Source of the DNA: Anderseniella sp039978075
Lineage (GTDB): Bacteria > Pseudomonadota > Alphaproteobacteria > Rhizobiales > Aestuariivirgaceae
Length of the DNA: 64,000 bases
Reading direction: 5' to 3'
NCBI GenBank assembly: GCA_039978075.1
Contig: JBDWCA010000005.1
Location: forward strand, 564,489-628,488
Shown here: piece by piece, positions 8,711 to 17,684 of the stretch
Layout: every line of letters starts with the position of its first letter
How positions within the stretch are numbered: the stretch's first letter is position 1
Notes under the pieces: model-generated
Seen by the model: only the letters and a program-made list of their open reading frames with translations
Told to the model about the DNA's origin: nothing
The model's database searches: none
Program-made: the position numbers and the translations under genes

Positions 8711-9943
8711 TCAGGTTCTGGATTTAGCCATATAATCAGCGAAGCGGGCAAACAGGTAGTGTGAATCCTGTGGACCTGGAGATGCTTCGGGGTGATGTTG
8801 CACCGAAAACACCGGCTTTCCTTCAAGTTGAATGCCGCAGTTCGAGCCGTCAAACAGGGATATGTGGGTTTCGACGACGCCGTCAGGCAGGGACTTTCCG
8901 TCCACTGCAAAGCCGTGGTTCATGGAAGTGATCTCAACCTTGCCCGTGGTGTGGTCCTTGACCGGATGATTGGCACCGTGGTGACCCTGATGCATTTTCA
9001 CCGTCGTGCCACCAAGAGCCAGAGCCAACATCTGATGACCCAGACAAATGCCAAACACCGGTTTGCCGCTGTCAACCAGCTTGCGGATTTCGGGTACGGC
9101 ATATTCGCCGGTGGCTGCCGGATCGCCGGGTCCGTTTGAAAGGAACACACCGTCCGGTTTGAGGGCAAGAATCTCTTCGCCCGATGTGTCGCCGGGCACC
9201 ACTGTGACCTTGCAGCCCTGCTGCGCCAGACACCGCAGGATGTTTCGCTTGGCGCCGAAATCCACGGCCACGACATGATGGCGCGGGCTTTCCAGCTGAC
9301 CAAAACCGGTGTTCCAGTTCCACAGGGTTTCATCCCAGTCATAGCGCTGGGTGCAGGAAACCTCCTTTGCCAGATCCATGCCTTCGAGACCCGGCCATTC
9401 GGCAGCCTTCCTGGTCAGTGCCTTGATGTCGAATTTCGCCCTGGCATTGTGGGCGATAACAGCATTTGGCATGCCGCTTTCGCGGATCAGGGACGTGAGA
9501 GCTCGTGTGTCCACGCCGACAATCCCGACAATGTTGCGGGCTTTCAACCAGGCATCAAGATGCCGGGCAGCGCGGTAGTTGGAAGGATTGGTGACATCGG
9601 CTTTCAACACACAGCCGCGTACACCTGATGTTGCAGCAAGATTGAATGTCTCGATGTCTTCGTCATTGGCGCCGACATTTCCGATATGCGGGAAGGTAAA
9701 TGTGATGATCTGGCCGGCATAGGAAGGATCGGTCAGGATTTCCTGATAACCGGTAATGGCTGTATTGAAGCAGAGTTCTCCGGTGGCATGGCCGGTTGCG
9801 CCAAGCCCGATACCTTCAATTACCGTTCCATCTGCCAGAACCAGCCGGGCCGTCATGGCCTGTTCAGCCCATGCGGGTGTAGCTGAAACACCACTGCCGG
9901 TGGTTGGATTTGCCGGGCGGGAAGATGACTTTGTGGGCGGCAT
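8711..9943 (-). CDS. carA: carbamoyl-phosphate synthase small subunit
   Basis: 410 residues. The N-terminal CarA domain contains LVLADGTVIEGIGLG and FTFPHIGNVGANDED. The class I glutamine amidotransferase domain has nucleophile GICLGHQML and the HHPEASPGP segment that holds catalytic His and Glu. It supplies ammonia from glutamine to CarB. The ATG at 9941-9943 is chosen because GGAAGG lies 6 nt upstream; an ATG at 9854-9856 would remove 29 non-conserved residues. Divergent from yqeY. Confidence 0.96.
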   Translation of the reverse strand: MPPTKSSSRPANPTTGSGVSATPAWAEQAMTARLVLADGTVIEGIGLGATGHATGELCFNTAITGYQEILTDPSYAGQIITFTFPHIGNVGANDEDIETFNLAATSGVRGCVLKADVTNPSNYRAARHLDAWLKARNIVGIVGVDTRALTSLIRESGMPNAVIAHNARAKFDIKALTRKAAEWPGLEGMDLAKEVSCTQRYDWDETLWNWNTGFGQLESPRHHVVAVDFGAKRNILRCLAQQGCKVTVVPGDTSGEEILALKPDGVFLSNGPGDPAATGEYAVPEIRKLVDSGKPVFGICLGHQMLALALGGTTVKMHQGHHGANHPVKDHTTGKVEITSMNHGFAVDGKSLPDGVVETHISLFDGSNCGIQLEGKPVFSVQHHPEASPGPQDSHYLFARFADYMAKSRT

Positions 9944-9950
9944 CGGCCTT

Positions 9951-9965
9951 CCAGGAAATTCCTGG
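9951..9965 (-). promoter_or_regulatory. palindrome just upstream of the carA start
   Basis: CCAGGAA at 9951-9957 and TTCCTGG at 9959-9965 form a perfect 7-bp palindrome 8 nt before the carA ATG. In the mRNA it could fold next to the GGAAGG ribosome site and modulate translation, or it could be a protein site. Only the symmetry is seen. Confidence 0.25.
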
Positions 9966-10194
9966 CCTTTTGTTTGAAAGGTGGTGCCCGGTGCATAAAG
10001 GTGTTATCGGGCAATTTGGCGGGAAACTAGATAGCAGCGCTGCTCGCGTCAAGCGCCGGCAGGCATGCAGTCCCCGTGATTTTGCGTGAATTGTGACGTT
10101 TTGTGTCTGCGGCTTGCGTGGTCCAGATGGTGAGGGTATCAATTGGCGATCTTCGTCCCTGTTTTTTGAAGCTCTGCCATGAAAGGCAATACAG

Positions 10195-10659
10195 ATGAGT
10201 GATTCTATCCGTGACCGTGTCAGTGCTCTCATGAAAGAGGCCATGCGTGAGCAGGACAAGACGCGGCTTTCAACCCTCAGGTTGATTTCGGCGGCATTCA
10301 AGGATCGCGAAATCCAGAACCGTGGCACAGGCAAGGATGACAGCCTCACTGAAGCCGGAATGCAGGAAATCCTGTCCAAAATGATCAAGCAGCGCAGAGA
10401 GTCTGCCGAAACTTATGAAAAGGGCGGGAGACCGGAACTTGCTGAAGCCGAGAAGGCTGAAATTGAGATCATCGAAGAGTTTCTGCCACGTCAGCTTTCT
10501 GTTGCGGAAATCGAGGCTGCGGTGTCCGGTGTCGTAAAGGAACTGGATGCATCTGGTTTGAAAGACATGGGCCGGGTGATGGGTGTCCTGAAAGAACGTC
10601 ATGCCGGTCAGATGGACTTTTCCAAAGCCGGTGCCGTTGTCAAAAACCTTCTCGGTTAG
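10195..10659 (+). CDS. yqeY: GatB/YqeY domain-containing protein
   Basis: 154 residues, the full YqeY length. Begins MSDSIRDRVSALMKEAMREQDKTRLSTLRLI and carries the family segments KMIKQRRESAETY, AEKAEIEIIEEFLPRQLS and MGRVMGVLKERHAGQMDFSKA. It resembles the tRNA-binding tail of GatB but stands alone; its cellular role is unsettled. In many alphaproteobacteria it lies between carA and dnaG, as here. Confidence 0.93.
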   Translation: MSDSIRDRVSALMKEAMREQDKTRLSTLRLISAAFKDREIQNRGTGKDDSLTEAGMQEILSKMIKQRRESAETYEKGGRPELAEAEKAEIEIIEEFLPRQLSVAEIEAAVSGVVKELDASGLKDMGRVMGVLKERHAGQMDFSKAGAVVKNLLG

Positions 10660-10794
10660 AACTGCCGGGCGAAGGCAACCTGCACCGCATCGCAAGCGCT
10701 ATTACCTCAACCTTACAAATAAGCCTCTGCTGTGATCGCTGATTGTCGCCATATTGGTGTTCAATAGTCGCCGCGATTGCAACGGGGAATGATC

Positions 10795-11454
10795 ATGAAT
10801 TTGCGGCGACAGCTGATTTGCGGCATGGGTATCACCGGCATGCTCGGCGGTTCGGCACTGCCATTGTTTGTCGGTTCCGGAGTTGGCGCACAACAGGCCA
10901 GCCGGCCGCTTCTGAAGGCGGAAGACTGGGCGGTCAAACTGATAGGTGCGGCAGAAAGCCAGGTGGGGCTGACGACTGTCTATGACCCGGCCTACAGGCG
11001 GCTTGCCTATCCGCTGGGCGATGTGCCGATGCAAAAGGGCGTGTGCACGGATGTTGTCATCCGGGCTTACAGAGCCGCGTTCGGTATTGATCTGCAAGAA
11101 CTGGTTCACGAGGACATGAAGTCGGCGTTTGCCGGTTATCCGGCTATTTGGGGGTTAAAGCGGCCGGATCGAAATATTGATCACCGAAGAGTGCCGAACC
11201 TCGAGCATTTCCTGAAACGTCGCGGAGCCGATCTGCCGATCACCCAAGACGGGGTGGACTATCGGCCCGGAGACCTGGTCACCCAACGCCTGCCGGGAAA
11301 CCTGCCGCACATAGCTATTGTTACCAATCGTCCGGCAAAGGGACGCGATCATGCGCTGGTGGTGCATAATATCGGCGCGGGTACGCAGATAGAGGATCGC
11401 TTGTTCGAGTTCAGGATTTCGGGGCATTTTCGACTTGCGCCGGAAGCTGGCTGA
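10795..11454 (+). CDS. DUF1287 family secreted protein (NlpC/P60-like fold)
   Basis: 219 residues from the ATG at 10795; an ATG at 10789 is also possible but sits directly against the GGGGA ribosome site. Signal peptide 1-32. Conserved blocks GVCTDVVIRAYR (candidate catalytic Cys), NIDHRRVPNL and a His in LPHIAIVTNR fit the papain-like peptidoglycan amidase fold proposed for DUF1287. Likely periplasmic and acting on cell wall, but the activity is inferred from the fold. Single gene between yqeY and dnaG. Confidence 0.82.
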   Translation: MNLRRQLICGMGITGMLGGSALPLFVGSGVGAQQASRPLLKAEDWAVKLIGAAESQVGLTTVYDPAYRRLAYPLGDVPMQKGVCTDVVIRAYRAAFGIDLQELVHEDMKSAFAGYPAIWGLKRPDRNIDHRRVPNLEHFLKRRGADLPITQDGVDYRPGDLVTQRLPGNLPHIAIVTNRPAKGRDHALVVHNIGAGTQIEDRLFEFRISGHFRLAPEAG

Positions 11455-11515
11455 GATCGGCTCAAGCCCTGCAGGTGCCAGAATTTGCGGTGGATCATCA
11501 CGCTCGTGCGAGTAG

Positions 11516-11599
11516 TCAGTGGGTGCAACTTCAAATTGACTACGATGCCTTAACTGGGGGGAGCAAGTACTCCGCAATCCCTTCAGTTGCACCCACTGA
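11516..11599. repeat. 15-bp perfect inverted repeat with 54-bp spacer
   Basis: TCAGTGGGTGCAACT at 11516-11530 is exactly reversed as AGTTGCACCCACTGA at 11585-11599. The spacer is too long for a terminator. A second smaller repeat follows (ACGCAAC at 11601-11607 with GTTGCGT at 11623-11629). It may be the ends of a decayed small element between the DUF1287 gene and dnaG. Confidence 0.5.
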
Positions 11600-11635
11600 T
11601 ACGCAACCCCCTAGAGGGCTGTGTTGCGTTGTTAG

Positions 11636-11785
11636 GCAAATAATATCCATCGATATGACGTTAAAACAATTGCAAGAACGCATTACCAAAGTGAAATACC
11701 GTATGCCGAATATGGTGATTTATTTACTGAATGGGTAAATGAATTTGCCATCAATTTGATGGACCGATTCATGGCCAGGAGCTGA
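11636..11785 (+). pseudogene. AT-rich coding-like fragment, no start codon
   Basis: The frame starting after a TAG at 11633-11635 reads ANNIHRYDVKTIARTHYQSE, then IPYAEYGDLFTEWVNEFAIN and LMDRFMARS, ending at a TGA at 11783-11785. It has amphipathic, protein-like composition and AT-rich codons unlike the flanking genes, but no good start. It may be the tail of a gene brought in by transfer. I do not recognise it. The rest of 11455-11895 holds the inverted repeats listed separately and the dnaG leader. Confidence 0.3.
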
Positions 11786-11895
11786 TCATCGTACTCCTGC
11801 TGCGGGCGAATAATCTGCCCGCGAAATTCGACTCACAGTATATGGCAATGCCATGCTAATTCTGGGTACTGGATCAGGCTTATAAAAGGTAAGAC

Positions 11896-13845
11896 ATGCG
11901 TTTTCCGCAATCATTTCTGGACGAGATACGGGCGAGGATTTCGATATCTTCGGTCATCGGCCGGACGGTGCAGTGGGACAAGCGCAAGACCAATGCCGGC
12001 AAGGGTGACTATTGGGCATGCTGTCCGTTCCACGGAGAGAAGACGCCAAGTTTCCATTGTGAGGATCGAAAGGGCCGATATCACTGTTTTGGCTGCAAGG
12101 TGAGCGGCGACATTTTCACCTATCTCGTTGAAAAGGAGGGAGTGCCGTTCCCTGAGGCGGTGGAGCGGCTGGCGTCTGAGGCCGGTCTGCAGCTGCCGCA
12201 ATTGTCGCCTGAGGCGGAGGCTCGTGAACAACGCCGGGCCAATCTGTATGATGTGATGGAACTGGCCCAATCGTTTTTCGTGGCGCAGTTGCAGGCGTCA
12301 GCAGGTGCCAAAGCACGCGGGTACCTGTCCGATCGTGGCCTGTCGGGCGATGTGCAGCGGGAGTTCGGCATAGGGTTTGCGCCGAATGACCGCCAAGCCC
12401 TGTCGAAAGTGCTGGCTGGCAGCGATATCACGATTGACCAGATGGACGAGGCCGGACTGGTCATCCGCCCAGACGATGGCAAGCCCGGCTATGACCGGTT
12501 TCGCGATCGCATCATGTTTCCGATCCGGGATCCGCGCGGACGGGTGATTGCCTTTGGCGGACGAGCCATGAACCCGGATGCACTGGCCAAATACCTCAAT
12601 TCACCGGATACGCCGCTGTTTCACAAAGGCACCGTATTGTACAATATGGATAAGGCCCGCAAGCCTGCCCATGATGTGAGCGCGCTGATCGCCTGTGAAG
12701 GCTATATGGATGTTATCGCCCTGACGCGTGCTGGACTGCCCCATTCGGTTGCTCCTTTGGGGACAGCGCTCACGGAAGACCAGCTTGCCATGATGTGGAA
12801 GGTCACGCCGGAACCGGTCTTGTGTTTTGATGGCGATGATGCCGGCATGAAAGCGGCCTACCGGGCGCTTGATCTGGCGCTGGAGCGGCTGACGCCTGGC
12901 AGTTCATTGAAGTTTGCTGTGCTGCCGGAAGGCGAGGACCCGGACGACCTTTTGACGTCCGGCGGGCCGGACGCCGTGCAGCAGGTCATAGAGCAGGCAG
13001 AACCCATGGCAAACATGGTTTGGCGCCGCGCCTTGTTGCACAATGACCGTTCAACGCCTGAACGCAAGGCCCGTTTTGAAGCTGACCTCATGCAGACGGT
13101 CAACGCGATTGCAGACCCGACGGTGCGTAAATACTATGCCGAGGACATGCGTGAGCGGGTGTCAGCCCTGCTGCACGGTGCTGGTGGCAACAGGTGGCAG
13201 AAATCACGGGGTCGCAAGTTTGGTGGAGCGCGTGCGTCCGGAGCCGGTCGGGGGCGCTGGCAGAAGGAGCCATGGGAGATTGAAACCCCGGCCTCGCCGC
13301 AACTGAGGGCCATGGCCGGCAGACCGGTTCACGATGCAGCGACCCAGCGCCGGACGGGGTTGATTTTGCTCACGCTGGTGAACCATCCGGTGCTGGCTGA
13401 AGAGATGATCGATGATATCGTCGCAATGGAGGTGCCAACAAGCGAGCTTGACTCTTTGCGCAGACGAATCATAGATACATGCGCCTCTGGGGCAGACCTT
13501 GAAAAGCACGACCTGCGTGACCACTTAATCCAAACCGGGATGGGCGCAGTTCTTGATGCACTCGATACCCAGGCAAGGCATCATGATTGCTGGTTCGCCG
13601 GTACCGACGCTGCGGATGCAGATGCTCGAACCGGCTTAATGCAGTTGGTGGTGATGAACCGGAAACTGGTGACGCTGGAAAAGGAACTCAAACGCGCAGA
13701 AATGCGCCTTGCCGAAGACCCTACGGAAGAAAATCTTAATCATCTCAACGAGGTGAGAGAGCAGTTGAATTCCATGGCAGGAGCGGAGGCGATGATTGAC
13801 GGGTATGGAGAGGCTTCCGGTCGAACGGCAAATCCTGCCGGTTAG
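11896..13845 (+). CDS. dnaG: DNA primase
   Basis: 649 residues. The N-terminal CHC2 zinc finger has ligands in CCPFHGEKTPSFHC (Cys43, His46) and RYHCFGC (Cys64, Cys67). The catalytic core follows, then a Toprim domain with EGYMDVIAL and DGDDAGMKAA, where the acidic residues bind Mg. A C-terminal DnaB-interacting region ends the protein. It lays RNA primers at the fork. The ATG at 11896 follows AAAGGTAAG. It precedes rpoD as in most proteobacteria, although the usual rpsU is absent. Confidence 0.97.
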   Translation: MRFPQSFLDEIRARISISSVIGRTVQWDKRKTNAGKGDYWACCPFHGEKTPSFHCEDRKGRYHCFGCKVSGDIFTYLVEKEGVPFPEAVERLASEAGLQLPQLSPEAEAREQRRANLYDVMELAQSFFVAQLQASAGAKARGYLSDRGLSGDVQREFGIGFAPNDRQALSKVLAGSDITIDQMDEAGLVIRPDDGKPGYDRFRDRIMFPIRDPRGRVIAFGGRAMNPDALAKYLNSPDTPLFHKGTVLYNMDKARKPAHDVSALIACEGYMDVIALTRAGLPHSVAPLGTALTEDQLAMMWKVTPEPVLCFDGDDAGMKAAYRALDLALERLTPGSSLKFAVLPEGEDPDDLLTSGGPDAVQQVIEQAEPMANMVWRRALLHNDRSTPERKARFEADLMQTVNAIADPTVRKYYAEDMRERVSALLHGAGGNRWQKSRGRKFGGARASGAGRGRWQKEPWEIETPASPQLRAMAGRPVHDAATQRRTGLILLTLVNHPVLAEEMIDDIVAMEVPTSELDSLRRRIIDTCASGADLEKHDLRDHLIQTGMGAVLDALDTQARHHDCWFAGTDAADADARTGLMQLVVMNRKLVTLEKELKRAEMRLAEDPTEENLNHLNEVREQLNSMAGAEAMIDGYGEASGRTANPAG

Positions 13846-14061
13846 ATCAGCAGTCATTCAAGCCTGGATTGACCAGCTTCGATGAAAGTCGAACGAGACA
13901 AGATAAACGGTTCTGGCGGCAGACCAAACATGATTAAGGCATGTTTAACGCGGTAACCCGCATAAAGGCATGCAAACCGAGCGAACGAATCAATACTGCT
14001 GTGACATCCCTCTTCTAAAGAGATCACGCACAGCGCGAAACAGAAAAGTGAGCGTACACGC

Positions 14062-16143
14062 ATGGCGAAAGCACAGGCACGCAGCGCAGCAGCACCCGCC
14101 AAGAATGCGGCAGCCGCTAAATCGGCTGACGACACAGAGACTACCGAAGCCGTCGCAGATGGACCGGTACTTGATCTCAGCAATGCTGCTGTAAAGCGGA
14201 TGATCAAACTCGCCAAGCAACGCGGGTTTGTAACCTATGACGAGCTGAACGAAGTATTGCCGTCCGACGACACATCGTCTGAACAGATCGAAGACATCAT
14301 GGCGATGTTAACCGACATGGGCATCAATGTGGTCGAGACGGAAGAAGAAACCGAAGACACCACCGAGGTTGCCGCGACTGCACAGACCGGCATCGCCAAG
14401 ACGGCATCCAACACGCCTGCGTCGGCTGATCGTACTGACGATCCGGTACGCATGTATCTGCGTGAAATGGGTACGGTTGAGCTGTTGTCGCGCGAGGGTG
14501 AGATCGCCATTGCCAAACGCATTGAGGCTGGCCGCGAGGCGATGATCTCCGGACTGTGCGAAAGCCCGTTGTCGTTCCAGGCCATTATCATCTGGCGCGA
14601 TGAACTGAACGAAGGCAAAATCCTGCTGCGTGACATCATTGACCTTGAAGCCACCTACGCAGGTCCGGATGCCAAGAAGGTTGAAGCACCAACGCCGGAA
14701 GAGCGTGAGCGCAAGGAGAAAGAAGCCCGCAAAGCGGAAGCTGACAAGCGTGAAAAAGCCGCTGAAGAAATGCGTGCCAAGTCGCGGTCACGCCGCGGTG
14801 GCGGTGATGACGTTTTATCGGCTGACGATTTTGAACCCGCTGAACAGCCGGACGATGATGAAGATGATGAGGATGAAGAGGCAAATGTATCGCTTGCCGC
14901 AATGGAAGCGGAACTGAAGCCACACGTTCTTGAAACCTTCGATCGCATCGCCAAGACATATAAATCCCTGCGCAAACTGCAGGATCAGGAAGTTTCCGAG
15001 AAGACTGCGCTGTCTCCATCGCAGGGGCGACGCTATCGCAAGCTGCGCGAAGAGATCATCGAGGATGTGAAGTCCCTGTCCCTTAACGCTGCACGTATCG
15101 AAGCGCTGGTTGAGCAGCTTTATGATATCAACCGCCGGCTGATCTCCCTTGAAGGCCGGTTGTTGCGCCTGGCTGAAAGTCACAAGGTGCCACGCAAGAT
15201 TTTCCTTGAGGAATATCAGGGCGAAGAGCTTGATGCCAACTGGCTGCGCCGTATCTCCCGGCTCTCCAAGCACGGCTGGAAAGACTTCGTGGCCAAGGAG
15301 AAGGATACGATCAAGGATATCCGCGAGGAAATCCATTCGCTCGCATCTGATACGGGCCTGCAGATACCTGAATTCCGGCGCATCGTGCACGCGGTGCAGA
15401 AGGGCGAACGCGAAGCCCGCATCGCCAAGAAGGAAATGGTGGAAGCCAACCTGCGCCTGGTGATCTCGATTGCCAAGAAGTACACCAATCGCGGCCTGCA
15501 GTTCCTGGATCTCATCCAGGAAGGAAATATTGGCCTGATGAAAGCGGTCGACAAGTTTGAATACCGCCGCGGTTACAAGTTCTCGACCTACGCCACGTGG
15601 TGGATCAGGCAGGCGATCACCCGCTCGATCGCCGACCAGGCCCGCACCATCCGTATTCCGGTGCACATGATCGAGACAATCAACAAGATCGTGCGCACAT
15701 CGCGCCAGATGATGCATGAGATCGGCCGCGAGCCGACGCCGGAAGAGCTGGCTGAAAAGCTGTCGATGCCGCTGGAGAAGGTTCGCAAGGTGATGAAGAT
15801 CGCCAAGGAACCGATCTCCCTTGAAACACCGGTTGGTGACGAGGAAGACTCGCATCTGGGCGACTTCATCGAAGACAAGAACGCCATTTTGCCGATCGAC
15901 GCGGCTATTCAGGCAAACCTGCGTGAAACGACGACCCGTGTGCTGGCCTCACTGACACCGCGCGAAGAACGTGTGCTGCGCATGCGCTTCGGTATCGGCA
16001 TGAACACCGACCACACGCTGGAAGAGGTCGGCCAGCAGTTCTCGGTGACGCGCGAGCGTATTCGCCAGATCGAGGCCAAGGCGCTCAGGAAACTGAAGCA
16101 TCCATCCAGGTCCCGCAGATTGCGGAGTTTCCTGGACAATTGA
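14062..16143 (+). CDS. rpoD: RNA polymerase primary sigma factor (sigma-70)
   Basis: 693 residues. Region 1.1 follows an Ala/Lys-rich leader (LIKLAKQRGFVTYDELNEVLP-like). Region 1.2 is DPVRMYLREMGTVELLSREGE. A large acidic non-conserved insert includes DDDEDDEDEE. Region 2 has QEGNIGLMKAVDKFEYRRGY and FSTYATWWIRQAITRSIADQ, and region 4 is TLEEVGQQFSVTRERIRQIE. It directs housekeeping transcription. Monocistronic or with its own promoter in the 216-bp gap after dnaG; two hairpins follow. Confidence 0.98.
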   Translation: MAKAQARSAAAPAKNAAAAKSADDTETTEAVADGPVLDLSNAAVKRMIKLAKQRGFVTYDELNEVLPSDDTSSEQIEDIMAMLTDMGINVVETEEETEDTTEVAATAQTGIAKTASNTPASADRTDDPVRMYLREMGTVELLSREGEIAIAKRIEAGREAMISGLCESPLSFQAIIIWRDELNEGKILLRDIIDLEATYAGPDAKKVEAPTPEERERKEKEARKAEADKREKAAEEMRAKSRSRRGGGDDVLSADDFEPAEQPDDDEDDEDEEANVSLAAMEAELKPHVLETFDRIAKTYKSLRKLQDQEVSEKTALSPSQGRRYRKLREEIIEDVKSLSLNAARIEALVEQLYDINRRLISLEGRLLRLAESHKVPRKIFLEEYQGEELDANWLRRISRLSKHGWKDFVAKEKDTIKDIREEIHSLASDTGLQIPEFRRIVHAVQKGEREARIAKKEMVEANLRLVISIAKKYTNRGLQFLDLIQEGNIGLMKAVDKFEYRRGYKFSTYATWWIRQAITRSIADQARTIRIPVHMIETINKIVRTSRQMMHEIGREPTPEELAEKLSMPLEKVRKVMKIAKEPISLETPVGDEEDSHLGDFIEDKNAILPIDAAIQANLRETTTRVLASLTPREERVLRMRFGIGMNTDHTLEEVGQQFSVTRERIRQIEAKALRKLKHPSRSRRLRSFLDN

Positions 16144-16148
16144 CGCGA

Positions 16149-16215
16149 TTGCAGCCGGGTTCGGCTGCAAGACTCTAGTCTTTCATAAAAGGCCGGGCAG
16201 TTTGCCCGGCCTTTT
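16149..16215 (+). terminator. tandem hairpins ending rpoD
   Basis: First hairpin: TTGCAGCC at 16149-16156 with GGCTGCAA at 16163-16170. Second and stronger: AAAAGGCCGGGC at 16187-16198 with GCCCGGCCTTTT at 16204-16215 and a 5-nt loop, giving a T-run on the rpoD side and an A-run that also works for the converging TfoX-domain gene. Confidence 0.88.
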
Positions 16216-16237
16216 TGTGTCAGGATGGACGATTTGT

Positions 16238-16639
16238 TCAGGGTGACTTGGTCCTGCTCTTCTTGCGCGGTTTCTTGACTTTCGGAGGAAGCAGAGTTGC
16301 GAACTCTTTGGCTGATGTGATGATTTTGGTGAGCTGTTCCCGATCATCCAGCAACGCCTGGGGCAGTGCAACATACTCCCGCATGGGCCGGCCCGGCATG
16401 GGTTCGAACTGAATGGCACCGGCTTCGTCAATCAACTGTTTGCGGTCGTCTTCACCCAGCCGCACAATCAGCGCCTCCTGATGCAGGCCAGTGAACATGT
16501 TGCCGTTCACGAAAGCACACGGATAGCCGAACATCTGTCGTTTTTCGATCGCTGTGTCATCCGGCAAGACAGATGTAAACAGTTCAATCAGGTCAGCTGG
16601 CGACTTGCGCCATTTACCTCCATTTGAAGCCTTAGTCAT
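16238..16639 (-). CDS. TfoX N-terminal domain protein
   Basis: 133 residues from the ATG at 16637-16639, overlapping the stop of the DUF899 gene by 8 bases. Core TfoX_N sequence: KRQMFGYPCAFVNGNMFTGL, IVRLGEDDR, PMPGRPMREYVALP. It ends in a basic tail (KKPRKKSRTKSP). Stand-alone TfoX_N proteins are not competence regulators; their role is unknown. Third gene of the ArsR-DUF899-TfoX operon. Confidence 0.85.
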   Translation of the reverse strand: MTKASNGGKWRKSPADLIELFTSVLPDDTAIEKRQMFGYPCAFVNGNMFTGLHQEALIVRLGEDDRKQLIDEAGAIQFEPMPGRPMREYVALPQALLDDREQLTKIITSAKEFATLLPPKVKKPRKKSRTKSP

Positions 16640-17204
16640 ACTTGTACTGCGGCTGCCATCCGTCGGGTCCGTCCTGCAGCAGGTTGAACATGTGCCAGAT
16701 AGCGCAGTAATCGTCGAATGGCCCCATTGGTGTGGTGGCGATGCGCGTAATCTTGCCGTCGTCCATGCGGAAAGATGACAGGCCGGGATGCCAGCTTCCA
16801 TCTTCTCCACGATAGCCCATATCTTCGGCGAAACTGGAGCCCTGGTGGGACACCATCGGGAAACGCCAGCCGCGTGATGCGGCAAATTTCTGCTGGGTTT
16901 CAGGACTGTCGGGGCTGGATATGCAGAACGCTGCCCGGTTTGCCAGGTGAGGATAGATGCCGTTGAAGCCGTCGGCCCATAATGTGCAACCCGTGCATCC
17001 GGTGCCCATATTGTGGACCATCAGCAAATCCGGCTTACCGTCAAACAGATCGGACAGGGAAACATCTTCTTCGGTTGTCTTGAAGGTGTAGTCAGTGACT
17101 TCCTGCGGTGCCGCTTTCATCAACTCGGTCATCTGCTTGCGCAGCTCGACGATGCGCTGATGCAAATCACCCAGCTTCTGCAGGTCGGGTTTGTGTATGG
17201 TCAT
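16632..17204 (-). CDS. DUF899 family thioredoxin-like protein
   Basis: 190 residues. Begins with a helical segment (LQKLGDLHQRIVELRKQMTELMKA), then the DUF899 signature: VSLSDLFDGKPDLLMVHNMG, GCTGCTLWADGFNG with a CTGC pair at the thioredoxin active-site position, and WHMFNLLQDGPDGW near the end. The fold suggests a peroxiredoxin-like or redox role, with no characterised substrate. It overlaps the ArsR gene by 4 bases and the TfoX gene by 8. Confidence 0.88.
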   Translation of the reverse strand: MTIHKPDLQKLGDLHQRIVELRKQMTELMKAAPQEVTDYTFKTTEEDVSLSDLFDGKPDLLMVHNMGTGCTGCTLWADGFNGIYPHLANRAAFCISSPDSPETQQKFAASRGWRFPMVSHQGSSFAEDMGYRGEDGSWHPGLSSFRMDDGKITRIATTPMGPFDDYCAIWHMFNLLQDGPDGWQPQYKYD

Positions 17205-17581
17205 GAACTCTTCTCCTCACGGGTTGGCGCAGGGCCTGTGTCGAGCAGCGTGGCGAGCAGATCGAACTGATCCTGCCAGTACTGGGTGTACCTGTTGAGC
17301 CACACCGCTGCGTCGTAAAGCGGGCCGGTTTCGATGCGGCAACGGCTGATGCGGCCGCTGCGTTGCTGTTGCACCAGGCCGGCGCGCACCAGAACCTGGA
17401 TGTGCCTGGAGACCGCCTGCAGCGAAATGTCGAAAGCAGCTGCGATCTCGGAAACAAGCAGTTCGCGCTCAGAGATCATCTCCAGAATGGTGCGCCGCAC
17501 CGGATCCGACAAAGCGGAGAACACGGCATCCAGACGATGTTCGGCGATATCAGTGACGTTGGTCGGTTGAGCTTGTTCCAT
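17201..17581 (-). CDS. ArsR-family transcriptional regulator
   Basis: 126 residues. Winged helix with FSALSDPVRRTILEMISERELLVSEIAAAF and the recognition helix DISLQAVSRHIQVLVRAGLV, wing QQQRSGRISRCRIE. No paired Cys metal site of the classic ArsR type is present, so it belongs to the group that often accompanies SRPBCC or DUF899 genes. It heads the operon; a 26-bp perfect palindrome begins 8 bp upstream of its start and is probably its own operator. Confidence 0.9.
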   Translation of the reverse strand: MEQAQPTNVTDIAEHRLDAVFSALSDPVRRTILEMISERELLVSEIAAAFDISLQAVSRHIQVLVRAGLVQQQRSGRISRCRIETGPLYDAAVWLNRYTQYWQDQFDLLATLLDTGPAPTREEKSS

Positions 17582-17588
17582 GTGTACT

Positions 17589-17614
17589 GACTATCAACAA
17601 TATTGTTGATAGTC
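17589..17614. promoter_or_regulatory. 26-bp perfect palindrome upstream of arsR-like gene
   Basis: GACTATCAACAAT at 17589-17601 is followed immediately by its exact reverse complement ATTGTTGATAGTC at 17602-17614. It ends 8 bp before the regulator start (complement strand). ArsR-family proteins bind such dyads, so autoregulation is likely. The centre (CAACAATATTGTTG) is AT-rich and could overlap the promoter. Confidence 0.75.
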
Positions 17615-17684
17615 AACGAATTCATTGATTGTCTGAGTGAAGGCCTGACGTGACCTGCAAATGGCAGGGTCCGGGATCAGGACC

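Noticed and set aside
14815..15855. A 346-codon minus-strand frame inside rpoD
   Set aside because: It is antisense to conserved sigma-70 regions 2 to 4; length is a by-product of rpoD codon usage.
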